A stretch of 64,000 nucleotides of DNA from Nanobdellota archaeon (GTDB lineage Archaea; Nanobdellota; Nanobdellia; Woesearchaeales; UBA9642). The stretch spans positions 1 to 64,000 of the forward strand of contig JAKAKR010000013.1 in the NCBI GenBank assembly GCA_021813435.1, given 5' to 3'. The notes below the pieces were generated by a model. The model had not been told where the DNA came from, made no database searches, and saw only the letters and a list, made by a program, of their open reading frames with translations. This document shows positions 1 to 8,058 of the stretch, in pieces. The position numbers and the translations under genes were made by a program. How positions within the stretch are numbered: position 1 is the first letter of the stretch; the number at the start of each line of letters is the position of its first letter.

Positions 1-1
1 C

Positions 2-145
2 AAATATGGAGATGCACTAAAAGCATATTCAATAAAAGGAAGACGCGCAGAAGTAACAACAAAAATATTAGCACATAACTTATGGAGAAGATTAATTCTC
101 AAAATCTACGAGCTTTGCAATATCGCCTATCATCGACAATCATGA
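2..145 (+). CDS. C-terminal end of a DDE-type transposase (partial, cut by window edge)
   Basis: The frame is open from base 2 to a TGA at 143-145 and gives 47 residues. The segment TTKILAHNLWRRLILKIYEL resembles the C-terminal helix of IS4/IS5-like DDE transposases, which often end in a KxLxHNxxxLIxxIYEL pattern. The catalytic residues would lie outside the window. The call rests only on this tail pattern. Whether the full gene is intact cannot be judged. Terminal inverted repeats were not found on this side. Confidence 0.5.
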   Translation, partial: KYGDALKAYSIKGRRAEVTTKILAHNLWRRLILKIYELCNIAYHRQS

Positions 146-172
146 ACAACATAAAAAAAACGCATCAGAGAA

Positions 173-181
173 TTTATAAAT
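173..181 (+). promoter_or_regulatory. TATA box of the zinc protein gene at 202
   Basis: TTTATAAAT is centred about 26 bases before ATG 202. It favours a leaderless start there over the in-frame ATGs at 82 and 142. Confidence 0.6.
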
Positions 182-201
182 ACATCGCGTTGCATTGCAG
201 C

Positions 202-585
202 ATGCGAAAAGTATATGGACAATCAACGTCGAGTGAATGCATATTTTGCAATACGCGCGCGCTCCTCTTGAACGCGCAGAAATTTCCTGTATGCAATACC
301 CATCGCGAATCGCTTGTTGATACTGATGCATTGCGTTGCACATGCGGGGGGTATCTTGATATCAGAAACGGAAAGTTCGGGGCATTCTTTACATGCATGC
401 ATTGCGGGCCGCGAAGCATCAGCAAGATAAAGGAGCTTAACGACATCATGGATTGCAACGACAACAAAGTACCGCGCCAGCAGCCGCAACAACAAGAGCA
501 TTCTCCCACGACAAAGAATACTCCTCCACGCGAATCAGCACCAAAGACCTACACCATATCAACAAATGATGTCGAATATTTCTGA
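202..585 (+). CDS. Small zinc-binding protein with a topoisomerase-type C4 ribbon
   Basis: This 127-residue protein has two metal-binding patches. The first is CxxC followed by C..H (CIFC ... CNTHR). The second is a ribbon of the topoisomerase I C-terminal type, CxCGG-LDIRNGKFGAFFTCMHC. The last 45 residues are Gln/Pro/Ser-rich and probably disordered. The start at 202 is chosen because the TATA box at 173-181 would put transcription initiation there. Earlier in-frame ATGs at 82 and 142 overlap the transposase end and lie before the promoter. Role unknown; nucleic-acid binding is plausible from the ribbon. It lies directly before rpo11. Confidence 0.6.
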   Translation: MRKVYGQSTSSECIFCNTRALLLNAQKFPVCNTHRESLVDTDALRCTCGGYLDIRNGKFGAFFTCMHCGPRSISKIKELNDIMDCNDNKVPRQQPQQQEHSPTTKNTPPRESAPKTYTISTNDVEYF

Positions 586-602
586 AAATAAAAAAAACAA
601 TA

Positions 603-611
603 TTTATAAAT
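603..611 (+). promoter_or_regulatory. TATA box of rpo11
   Basis: TTTATAAAT is centred 26-27 bases before ATG 633, so the mRNA is probably leaderless. This supports ATG 633 over the upstream TTG at 618. Confidence 0.65.
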
Positions 612-632
612 GGTTGCTTGTTTCTGCATGGG

Positions 633-908
633 ATGGAAATCAAAGTTGCTGAGAAGACAAAAAAACGTATCGTCTTTGACCTCGTCGGTGCAGACCATAC
701 ATTTGCCGGCGCATTAAAAAAAGAGTTATGGAATGACAAGGCAGTCGAGATCTCTACGTATGCTGTCGAGCATCCACTCATCGGCGTCCCCCGGTTCATA
801 GTCGAGACCAATGACAAGGACCCTGAAAAAGCGCTTACTGATGCGGTAAAACGATTGCAAAAGAAAAACGAACAATTTCTTGAAGGATTCAAAAAAATCC
901 GCTTTTAA
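633..908 (+). CDS. rpo11: DNA-directed RNA polymerase subunit Rpo11 (RpoL)
   Basis: This 91-residue protein matches the archaeal Rpo11/eukaryotic Rpb11 family at full length. It has an HTFAGALKKELW helix (the family's HTLxNxLRxxL alpha motif), the central EHPLIGVPRFIVET strand pair and a C-terminal helix rich in Lys and Glu. Rpo11 dimerises with Rpo3 (Rpb3-like) to nucleate assembly of the archaeal RNA polymerase. The start is set by the TATA box at 603-611. No ribosome-binding site is visible, in keeping with a leaderless mRNA. Confidence 0.92.
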   Translation: MEIKVAEKTKKRIVFDLVGADHTFAGALKKELWNDKAVEISTYAVEHPLIGVPRFIVETNDKDPEKALTDAVKRLQKKNEQFLEGFKKIRF

Positions 909-1008
909 CACGTATATTACGCACAACGTTCTGAGTACTTTCCAGTAGCAATGTATTTGTTGAGCATAAATAAGAATCTATAAAAACACGGGCGGTTTCT
1001 CAGAATGT

Positions 1009-1560
1009 ATGCACAAAAAAAACCAATTTCTTCTTCTCAAACTTGCAAGAAATACATTAGAGGCTGCATTTAGCGACGAAGATCCTGATACCAGTGCATG
1101 TATACACCTTACCCAACTGCGCGGGTGCTTTGTTACACTGCACAAACAGCAGCAATTGCGAGGATGCATCGGATTTCCAAAACCCATCATGCCACTCTAT
1201 GAACAGGTGATTGCAGCAACAAAGGCTGCAGCTTTTGAGGATCCTCGTTTTGATCCAGTAAACGTGAAGGAATTAAAAGACATTATTATCGAGATATCGA
1301 TCCTTACGCGTCCAGAACTTATCAAGGTCACAGATTTCAAAGAGTATCTCCAAAAAATTGAAGTGGGGCGTGACGGGCTTATTATCCAAGGCGAAAGTTC
1401 CGGATTGCTTCTCCCGCAGGTCGCTACAGAATATCATATGGATGCAAAAGCGTTTCTTGAATCACTCTGTGAAAAAGCAGGACTTGCAAAGGATGCCTGG
1501 AAAGACCTAAAAAACAAGATTTATAAGTTCCATGCAGAGATATTTGCAGAAAAAGAATAA
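1009..1560 (+). CDS. AMMECR1 domain protein
   Basis: This 183-residue protein covers the whole AMMECR1 fold. The family signature LRGCIGFP is at about residues 56-63, followed by AAFEDPRFDPV and the C-terminal LLLPQVATEYHMD segment. AMMECR1 proteins occur in archaea, bacteria and eukaryotes; their biochemical role is unsettled. In some archaea and bacteria they accompany the MEMO family, but no MEMO gene is visible here. A TATA-like element (977-986) lies 27-28 bases before ATG 1009, indicating a leaderless start. ATG 1005 is out of frame. The gene stands between rpo11 and a Nudix gene on the same strand. Confidence 0.9.
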   Translation: MHKKNQFLLLKLARNTLEAAFSDEDPDTSACIHLTQLRGCFVTLHKQQQLRGCIGFPKPIMPLYEQVIAATKAAAFEDPRFDPVNVKELKDIIIEISILTRPELIKVTDFKEYLQKIEVGRDGLIIQGESSGLLLPQVATEYHMDAKAFLESLCEKAGLAKDAWKDLKNKIYKFHAEIFAEKE

Positions 1561-1588
1561 ATAATGTAGCACACCTATCGGAGCGCAC

Positions 1589-2050
1589 ATGCCGCACATC
1601 CATGAAAAGATTGATTTCACTGCTGAAGTGTTTATTGTGTACAAGAATAAGATACTTCTGCGTAAACATGACAAGTATCATATTTGGATTGGAGTCGGCG
1701 GGCACATTGAACTGCATGAAGATCCTATAGAAGCTGCTATCCGTGAAGTAAAAGAAGAAGTTGGACTTGATATTCATATTTATCAGGAGTATCCCATCCC
1801 GAAGAATTATGAGGGATATACTGAACTGATCCCCCCGCAATTTCTGAACAGGCACAGAATATCCCCCACTCATGAGCACATATCCTTTGTGTATTTTGCA
1901 AGCAGCGGAAGCGATCGCATCATACAACCAGACAGAGAAAAAGCAGAATGGAAATGGTTCGACGAAAAGGAATTAGACGACCCAAAATATGCGATTAATG
2001 AGAATATAAGGATATATGCACGAAAAGCGCTCGCAGTGTTAAGAACATAG
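1589..2050 (+). CDS. Nudix hydrolase
   Basis: This 153-residue protein contains a perfect Nudix box, G-x5-E-x7-REVKEEVGL, at about residues 44-66 (GHIELHE ... REVKEEVGL). Nudix enzymes cleave nucleoside diphosphates linked to another moiety, using metal ions held by the box. The substrate cannot be read from the sequence. A GGAG before ATG 1589 can serve as a ribosome-binding site. The stop codon lies inside the left arm of the inverted repeat at 2045-2092, which may end transcription. Confidence 0.88.
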   Translation: MPHIHEKIDFTAEVFIVYKNKILLRKHDKYHIWIGVGGHIELHEDPIEAAIREVKEEVGLDIHIYQEYPIPKNYEGYTELIPPQFLNRHRISPTHEHISFVYFASSGSDRIIQPDREKAEWKWFDEKELDDPKYAINENIRIYARKALAVLRT

Positions 2051-2092
2051 ACCGTAGTGAACTATTACGGCCGAGGTCCGTAGCGTCTATGT
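2045..2092. repeat. Nested inverted repeat at the end of the Nudix gene
   Basis: ACATAGAC (2045-2052) pairs with GTCTATGT (2085-2092). Inside, CCGTAGT (2052-2058) pairs with ATTACGG (2064-2070), with one G-T pair. The result is a two-level stem. It could be a processing or termination structure, a small RNA or a mobile-element end. The rest of 2093-2172 shows nothing I can name. Confidence 0.45.
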
Positions 2093-2172
2093 CTAAAGAT
2101 AACATTTTAATGAGTAAGTATATACACTGGATTTTTCGCTCAAAAAAGAAGAGACTATTGTCGCTGCCCCGC

Positions 2173-2394
2173 TCATACCCCCGATTCTTGAGTGATGGTA
2201 TATTGTGATGAAGTTGATTGATGAGGATCAATTATTTTAACCGGCCCGCCATAAATCAGTAATGCAGTAAGTGCCGTATAATTAGGTTCTTGCTGCGATC
2301 TTTTGTCAAGTACATTACGCTCATAGTCAGTACATATAGCGTCGATATACTCGCGAAGATGTGGGCGAATATCAAAAAGTTTTTGTATAAGCAT
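2173..2394 (-). CDS. Hypothetical 73-residue protein
   Basis: This is a short minus-strand ORF in the gap between the Nudix gene and uppS, predicted MLIQKLFDIRPHLREYIDAI at its start. I recognise no family. A TTTTAAAA element on the minus strand lies about 26 bases before the ATG, the spacing seen at other leaderless genes here, and this is the main support. The plus-strand ORF at 2290-2571 runs over the same bases and into uppS and is judged a shadow. Confidence 0.35.
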   Translation of the reverse strand: MLIQKLFDIRPHLREYIDAICTDYERNVLDKRSQQEPNYTALTALLIYGGPVKIIDPHQSTSSQYTITQESGV

Positions 2395-2462
2395 AGTATC
2401 GAGAACAAATATAATTTTTTAAAACTTATGGTTCAAAAACCGAAAATCTTCCGGGATATCAT

Positions 2463-3161
2463 TTATTTTCCGTATCTTCGCTCCCGTTTTGAGTATTCGT
2501 CAAGGATTTGGACAAGATCTTCTTTCTCAAATTCCGGCCATGCCTTGTCGGTAAAGAACCATTCACTATAGATTGACTGCCAGGGCAAAAAATTTGATGT
2601 CCGTTTCTCCCCGCCGGTTCTTATGATAAGATCCGGTTCTGCATCCATGTAGAGTGATCCACGAATGGTTGATTCATCAATGGCATTAGGGTCTAATTGT
2701 TTACTTGCTACTTTGCGCGCAATTGACTTGATAGCATCGAGCAATTCCTCGCGACCGCCATAGGCCATTGCAAAGTTCAGAATAAATCCGTCATGATCCT
2801 TTGTTTTAGTGACGATCTTGCGCATGGTGTCTGCGATGTCCTTGGGGAAAAGATCGTATCTTCCGATGATTCTCACCTTCATATGATACTGCGCGATACG
2901 CGGGTCATCACTGAATTTTTTGAATGCTTCACGAAATATCTTCATGAGATAGTCAAATTCTTCTTTTGGCCTGTTAAAATTCTGCATGGAGAATGAGTAG
3001 AGTGTAAGTTCCTTAATCTGCAGTTCCCGGCACCAATCGATGAGTTTTTCGACTTTTTCTACGCCATACTCGTGTCCCTTCCAGGGTTCGAGCATGAGCC
3101 GCTTTGCGAATCTGCGATTACCATCAAGAATAACTGCAAGATGCAACATGTTGTGAGGCAT
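2463..3161 (-). CDS. uppS: Cis-prenyltransferase (undecaprenyl/polyprenyl diphosphate synthase)
   Basis: This enzyme condenses isopentenyl diphosphate units in cis to make the long lipid diphosphate that carries glycans for archaeal surface glycosylation. It has the AVILDGNRRFAKR catalytic motif near the N-terminus, NFAMAYGGREELLDAIK in the middle, and DLIIRTGGEKRTSNFLPWQ plus SEWFF near the end, all family landmarks. Length (232 residues) is normal. ATG 3161 is preferred over TTG 3170: a GGTGAT lies 11 bases before the ATG but only 2 before the TTG. The CBS gene lies 30 bases upstream on the same strand. Confidence 0.93.
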   Translation of the reverse strand: MPHNMLHLAVILDGNRRFAKRLMLEPWKGHEYGVEKVEKLIDWCRELQIKELTLYSFSMQNFNRPKEEFDYLMKIFREAFKKFSDDPRIAQYHMKVRIIGRYDLFPKDIADTMRKIVTKTKDHDGFILNFAMAYGGREELLDAIKSIARKVASKQLDPNAIDESTIRGSLYMDAEPDLIIRTGGEKRTSNFLPWQSIYSEWFFTDKAWPEFEKEDLVQILDEYSKRERRYGK

Positions 3162-3191
3162 TTTAATCAACTATCACCAACGGCAAAAGCA

Positions 3192-3686
3192 TTATTTTCT
3201 CTTCTTTTTCTTAAGCTCAGGAAAAAAATCCTCCTGATATGCTTTGCGATCCTCTTCTTCTCTGATTTCATATTGTTCTACCAGGAGATCGATGAGAACT
3301 GGTTGGATTTTGAGGATATCTTTTTGGGTGAGAAATCCCTGCAACTTGCCTTTGGACATGACAGGCAATTGTCGGATATTGTTGTCGCGCATGCTGATGA
3401 GCGCGTTATAGATGTCTTTATCAGGTGTTATGGTGATAAGGTCCTGGTTCATGATGTCTTTGAGCATCATTTTTTTTGGATCAAGCCCTTTTCCGATGAC
3501 TTTGCGCACAAAATCCTCGTCAGTGACTATTCCAAGCGCGGTTTCGCCATCAACCACAAGGAGACTGTTGATATTATGCTCCTCCATCAGTCTTGCTGCG
3601 TCAATAAGTTTCATATCCTTACGCGCAGTAATCGGCTTATTGGTCATGACATCCATTACACGGTATCCTGTTTGCACTCCTATCAC
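3192..3686 (-). CDS. CBS-domain pair protein
   Basis: This 164-residue protein is made of two CBS motifs (about residues 10-68 and 78-130), with repeated VMTNKPITA / IMNQDLITI and LGIVTDEDF / QGFLTQKDIL signatures. It ends in a charged Lys/Glu tail. CBS pairs bind adenine nucleotides and act as energy or ligand sensors. There is no fused enzyme, so it is probably a stand-alone regulator. The start is uncertain. A TATA-like TTTAAATA near 3706-3717 places initiation at GTG 3686 (leaderless). GTG 3677, behind GGTGAT, is the alternative. Confidence 0.85.
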   Translation of the reverse strand: MIGVQTGYRVMDVMTNKPITARKDMKLIDAARLMEEHNINSLLVVDGETALGIVTDEDFVRKVIGKGLDPKKMMLKDIMNQDLITITPDKDIYNALISMRDNNIRQLPVMSKGKLQGFLTQKDILKIQPVLIDLLVEQYEIREEEDRKAYQEDFFPELKKKKRK

Positions 3687-3789
3687 CCAATATCCATAAA
3701 TCCTGAATTATTTAAAAAGGTTATTAAAATGAGTCAATACATACGACGTAAACAGAACCAAAAGAGAATAAAAAAAAGTATAAACTATC

Positions 3790-5673
3790 CTAATAATTGA
3801 TGAGGATCTCTACGTCCTTGCCAAAGATGCTCTTGAGATGCTCAAAAATGGCCTCTTTGATAAAGGTTTTTGGAGGGATTTCGGTCTCTGTCAATGCCTT
3901 TTCGAGTTCTTCAAGCGAACTTTCTTTGATGCCGCTAAAGCTTCCGTCAGTAGCAAGTGTTGCGCGGGTGATCTCCTTCTCTTCGTTATCAATGTCATGG
4001 ATAATGAATGCGCTCTTGCCTAAAAGGATAACCTCGCCATATTTGTTGCCGTGTTTTACCCGGATCTTTACGCGTTCAAGCTCTCGCCCGCGTTTGCGTT
4101 GCATGTATTCTACCAGGAATCGGATAAGCTCGCGCGCATTTTTATTGATCTCATACGTTTCGCTCTTGCCGATCTTTCCGGTATCATAATCTTTCTTTGC
4201 TTTGATGATGTCTTTGAGGATGCGCAGAAATTTTTCAGGGATCAAGCCTTTATGGATGATTTCTGACTCAAAAATCTTGATCATGTCTGCATCACTTACT
4301 TTTTCAACACCCTCAATCCTGAGGATATCACGTACTATTGTTACAATGCTCTCATAGTTATGCTTGATAGTCTCGGTTTCTTTAAGGGCTTCAATCTGCT
4401 TGAAGAGTTCGTTGATGCGTCGCAGGTATTTTTTTGATTCCTCGACCAGGGTGTCTATCTCTTTTCCGGTGACGATCTTCTTGTCTCCATGCTCAATATC
4501 TTTGCGCACTTTGAGCACTTTTTCCATGATAGTCACATATTCTGGTTCAAGCATCTTTTCTTTCTTGACAAAAACATCAGTCAAGATTTGCGGGGTTTCT
4601 TTTGGCGTTGGCGGCGGAAGCCCGTAGAGCATGATTGCTGCCTGCGTGGGGGTGAGTGTTGCCCAGAAGAAGTCTTCTGTTGCAATCTCGGTGAGTTTGT
4701 ACTGTACCCGTTCAAGGATCTGGTCCCCTGAATGCATAAACATCTCAATGGACTCAGGGCTTGGCTTTACGCGTCCCATCTGGAGGAGCTGTTTCCAGGG
4801 CATGAATATCCCACGATCATAGAATGGTACTCCATCGCGCAGGAAAGTGAAGATGACTGGATTTGCCTCCTTGACTGAGTCCCAGAAGTCTGTAAGGATA
4901 TAGACTTGGATGTTGATCTTGTTTTCAATACCGGTCATTTTCCCTGCATCAACACCCATACCGATGATGATTGCACGCAGTTTATCCTTTAATTCAGCGC
5001 GGGTCATCTTCTTGACATCAGTATCATCAATCACAATATAGACATCAATATCCGACTTCGGGGTCGCTCTTCCCTGTACAATGGATCCTGCAAGCACATA
5101 GGCGACAATGTATTTCTCAAATTTCTTCAATGCCATGGTCTTATGGACTTCTGCAATACGTATCGCTGCAAGCATACCTTTATCATATAACGGCATGGAC
5201 ATGGCAATCGCCTGCAGATAATCATACTTAGCATCATAGCAGGACTGCCATAATTCTGTGAGGATAAGGGTTTCTACGGCAAGATTCTTGTCAACTTCGC
5301 CTGCCATATTTGTAATGATTGCAGAAAGCTTCTCTTTGAGCTCTTCTTTTGACATCTTCTTGCTATCAGAATCATCAACGAGAACCAGAAGATAGATCTT
5401 ATTCTTGTCTACTGGTTTTTCCTTGCCTTCTTCATCAACCTCTGGTTTTGGCGGGGGGAGAAGCGCAATGCCGAGCACATAATCCTCGAATTTTTCAAGC
5501 ACTTTCTTCTGGAACTGGTCGAGTTTTACCTTGATTTCTGCAAGCTTCTTTTTTGCATCTTCAGGGATATTTACGGGAATTTCCATACCAAGAGCGCCGT
5601 CAACAGGAACTTGGGGAGCAGTATAAGAATCACGGGGTTCTGATTGCGCGCTCGATTTTGATTTTTTTGCCAT
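3790..5673 (-). CDS. Large protein with duplicated nucleotidyltransferase domains
   Basis: This 627-residue protein has a polymerase-beta-type nucleotidyltransferase domain at about residues 190-300, with AGSIVQGRATPKSDIDVYIV (GS-x-x-x-G plus DxD). An N-terminal copy (about 50-170) keeps the strand-helix layout: LLVLVDDSDSKKMSKEELKEKL mirrors VYIVIDDTDVKKMTRAELKDKL. It has lost the GS and DxD residues, so it is probably non-catalytic. The C-terminal half is helical, with a small beta region near 530-560. Substrate unknown; no toxin-antitoxin partner is adjacent. GGTGAG precedes the ATG, and a TATA element lies at 5731-5740. Confidence 0.75.
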   Translation of the reverse strand: MAKKSKSSAQSEPRDSYTAPQVPVDGALGMEIPVNIPEDAKKKLAEIKVKLDQFQKKVLEKFEDYVLGIALLPPPKPEVDEEGKEKPVDKNKIYLLVLVDDSDSKKMSKEELKEKLSAIITNMAGEVDKNLAVETLILTELWQSCYDAKYDYLQAIAMSMPLYDKGMLAAIRIAEVHKTMALKKFEKYIVAYVLAGSIVQGRATPKSDIDVYIVIDDTDVKKMTRAELKDKLRAIIIGMGVDAGKMTGIENKINIQVYILTDFWDSVKEANPVIFTFLRDGVPFYDRGIFMPWKQLLQMGRVKPSPESIEMFMHSGDQILERVQYKLTEIATEDFFWATLTPTQAAIMLYGLPPPTPKETPQILTDVFVKKEKMLEPEYVTIMEKVLKVRKDIEHGDKKIVTGKEIDTLVEESKKYLRRINELFKQIEALKETETIKHNYESIVTIVRDILRIEGVEKVSDADMIKIFESEIIHKGLIPEKFLRILKDIIKAKKDYDTGKIGKSETYEINKNARELIRFLVEYMQRKRGRELERVKIRVKHGNKYGEVILLGKSAFIIHDIDNEEKEITRATLATDGSFSGIKESSLEELEKALTETEIPPKTFIKEAIFEHLKSIFGKDVEILINY

Positions 5674-5730
5674 AAGACCTCACCTGCAGATATGATTGGT
5701 TAATATGATTCATGATACAGAAGAAAGATT

Positions 5731-5770
5731 ATTTATAAATCTATTGGTTAAAAAATCGAAAAGTTTATAT
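5731..5770. promoter_or_regulatory. Divergent promoter region
   Basis: On the minus strand ATTTATAAAT (5731-5740) serves the nucleotidyltransferase gene, giving a leader of about 35 bases. On the plus strand TTTATAT (5764-5770) serves the gene at 5824. Both genes have a GGTGA-type ribosome-binding site, unlike the leaderless genes nearby. Confidence 0.55.
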
Positions 5771-5823
5771 TGCAGAACACGCAGTAACCATTGGAAAATA
5801 ACGATTCTATACAGGTGATCATT

Positions 5824-6627
5824 ATGGCAGATAAAGAAGAAAAAAAACCTTGGAAAACAATTGACAATTTTTTTGATGATCTCTATAAACAGCACTCTAA
5901 AGATATCGAATCTTCATTCAAGGCGGTTGATGAATTCCAAAAAGAAGAAAACATTAATCACATTCAAAATAATATTTTGCATCCTGCGATGATTGAATTC
6001 TACAACACGTTCAAATCAGGGCTTGATAAACAGTTCAAAGGTAAAGATGATACTAAACTACGAGAAAAGGGAAAAGACGGAAAATACTCTGATAAGAAAA
6101 AAGAGGTACAGACTGCAGCAATAGGCGGCCTAAAAAAATATTTTGAGAAAACCATGCCGTCAGTGCTTAAAGCTATCGAAGGTCTCAAAGATGAAGGGGA
6201 GATATATCACGCACTTGTAAGAACGTATAACGAATACCATGGATTAAATCCTCAAAAGGGCGAAGGATTAGATCAATTGATAGAATCATACATTAAAAAA
6301 AAAGATGCTACTGTTGGATCACTTAAAACATTATTATTTAACATACAATCCCAGCATGCAGGTAAAGCAGTACAATACCTTGCAGCAAAGCACAGTAGCC
6401 ACCATTTTGGAAAATATCGCTCGCACGAAGTGGGAGCGTACGTTAAGGATTTTGCAACTAAAAAAGGTGCTGAGATAACAGATCACGCGGCATTTTTAGA
6501 TAATGATACTAATGACTATATTGCATTAAGAAATATGATAAAAACAGGAGAAGTTCCTAAAGAAACCCATCTTGAAACACAATATGGCCTTAAGCTCTAT
6601 GCAGATAAGAAAAAAGAAAGCAAATAA
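5824..6627 (+). CDS. Hypothetical soluble helical protein, 267 residues
   Basis: I do not recognise a family. The protein is rich in Lys and Asp/Glu and is predicted mostly helical, with no signal peptide or membrane segment. It begins MADKEEKKPWKTIDNFFDDL. There is a His-containing stretch, AAKHSSHHFGKYRSH, near residue 190. ATG 5824 is chosen over TTG 5791 because GGTGA lies just before it. A T-rich terminator follows immediately. It is divergent from the nucleotidyltransferase gene; no functional link can be shown. Confidence 0.7.
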   Translation: MADKEEKKPWKTIDNFFDDLYKQHSKDIESSFKAVDEFQKEENINHIQNNILHPAMIEFYNTFKSGLDKQFKGKDDTKLREKGKDGKYSDKKKEVQTAAIGGLKKYFEKTMPSVLKAIEGLKDEGEIYHALVRTYNEYHGLNPQKGEGLDQLIESYIKKKDATVGSLKTLLFNIQSQHAGKAVQYLAAKHSSHHFGKYRSHEVGAYVKDFATKKGAEITDHAAFLDNDTNDYIALRNMIKTGEVPKETHLETQYGLKLYADKKKESK

Positions 6628-6652
6628 TTTCTTCTCTTCTTTTTTATTTTTT
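6627..6652 (+). terminator. T-rich transcription terminator
   Basis: A pyrimidine run with several stretches of four to seven T follows the stop codon at once, the usual form of intrinsic termination in archaea. Confidence 0.6.
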
Positions 6653-6706
6653 TAACAATATTTAAAAATCCCGCCATCCGAAGGAGAGGTAAGTAGAGGT
6701 GAATCT

Positions 6707-8029
6707 ATTAATCAAAGGATTGTTTCTTATATCCAGGATGCATTGAACAAGGGGTATGATATTGTTACAGTCCGCACTACGCTGCTCAAGGGGAATGTGA
6801 ACCCTCAAGAGGTTGATGAGGCGATTGATTATATCTACAAGAGCAATAATCAATCCAGTACTACTCCCGGGCTTGAAGCACAATTGAAAGGATACATCAA
6901 GACCCTGCTCTTGCAGGGATATACCCCGCAAACGGTGCGTGACGCACTTGCAAAGCAAGGGTTTGATTCCTCGCTTGTTGAACGCATGATTGAACAGGTG
7001 CAACCGCAGAGTCTCACTGTAAAGCACGAAATCCACTTTCCCAATAAGACAGTATTCATTATTGTGCTGATTATTCTTGCTGCAGGCGGTGTAGGATGGT
7101 TTTTGCTTCATGCCAACAATACCGGCGGAACATACGCACTGCTTGATGTCAGTATGACTGGACAGGGTTATAAATACAACCCCGGGGATACGCTTACTTT
7201 TGATATTGCGCTCAATAATAAGGGTTCAGGCGGCAAATTTGATGCTATACTAACATATCTTGTGGTTGACAATAGCGGGAACACTATAACCAGTAAGACT
7301 GAGACTCTTGCAGTGGATTCAATATATCAAGGCGCTAAAAGCCTTGCACTTCCCAAAACAATGCGACCAGGGACATATCATGTCAATGCTATTGCAACGT
7401 ACGGCGCAAATCAGGAGGCAAAGGGAAGCATAGAGTTTATTATTACAGGCGCAGGTAGTGTGTCAGGAGGAGCACAATCTTCTCAAGTGCAAAATACTGG
7501 AGAGGCAGGAACACCAGGGGATAATTCTAATCCTACAGGCGCGCAAACCGCTGGACAAACCCCGACATACACTATTCCAGAAATGAACCGGACGCCAACA
7601 TTTGGCGAATCATTGCAGAGTGTACGTGTACGCGCAAGAACAGCGCCTGCTGAAGCTGCAATAACCTGCAGATCATTCAACACAGAGGATCAGAAGGATT
7701 TATGCTATAGTGCAGTTGCAGAGGAATCTAATACGCACAGTTATTGCGAGAACATCATCAATGCAGGATACCGTGACGGGTGTTACCTCTACTTTACTAT
7801 TAATGGTGATTTGAGCGTGTGCCCGAAATTCACAGATACCAACATGCAAGCATACTGCAGACAATTGGATCTTGTCAACAAGATGGAAGAAGCATACAAG
7901 AACAATCAAAGCGATGAAGTCGCACGCTTAAGCAGCGAGTTCGAGCCAAAAATCTATAATACGAACCCGCAATTACCGGATTATAGTGCAGTATATGGCG
8001 AACCATCCACCATTGTTGTAGGATCATAA
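6707..8029 (+). CDS. Membrane-anchored surface protein with two N-terminal helical repeats; probable ATT start
   Basis: From the proposed start the protein has 440 residues. Two helical repeats of about 40 residues come first (SYIQDALNKGYDIVTVR... and GYIKTLLLQGYTPQTVR...). A membrane segment follows (TVFIIVLIILAAGGVGWFLL), then an extracellular beta domain (about 145-255), a Gly/Thr/Gln linker and a Cys-rich tail. No ATG, GTG or TTG in frame precedes TTG 6743, which would cut repeat 1 in half. ATT 6707 sits 4 bases after GAGGTGA (6696-6702), and a TATA box lies at 6658-6669. ATT initiation is therefore inferred. The gene converges on the surface-protein operon. Confidence 0.65.
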   Translation: MNQRIVSYIQDALNKGYDIVTVRTTLLKGNVNPQEVDEAIDYIYKSNNQSSTTPGLEAQLKGYIKTLLLQGYTPQTVRDALAKQGFDSSLVERMIEQVQPQSLTVKHEIHFPNKTVFIIVLIILAAGGVGWFLLHANNTGGTYALLDVSMTGQGYKYNPGDTLTFDIALNNKGSGGKFDAILTYLVVDNSGNTITSKTETLAVDSIYQGAKSLALPKTMRPGTYHVNAIATYGANQEAKGSIEFIITGAGSVSGGAQSSQVQNTGEAGTPGDNSNPTGAQTAGQTPTYTIPEMNRTPTFGESLQSVRVRARTAPAEAAITCRSFNTEDQKDLCYSAVAEESNTHSYCENIINAGYRDGCYLYFTINGDLSVCPKFTDTNMQAYCRQLDLVNKMEEAYKNNQSDEVARLSSEFEPKIYNTNPQLPDYSAVYGEPSTIVVGS

Positions 8030-8058
8030 GAAACAAGCGCGCAAGGAAAGATCGTGTT

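Noticed and set aside
142-585. ATG 142 as start of the zinc protein because it overlaps the transposase stop as ATGA
   Set aside because: The TATA box at 173-181 lies downstream of this ATG and is spaced for ATG 202. The overlap is probably chance.
2290-2571. 93-residue plus-strand ORF before uppS
   Set aside because: It runs antisense into the conserved end of uppS and has no ribosome-binding site.
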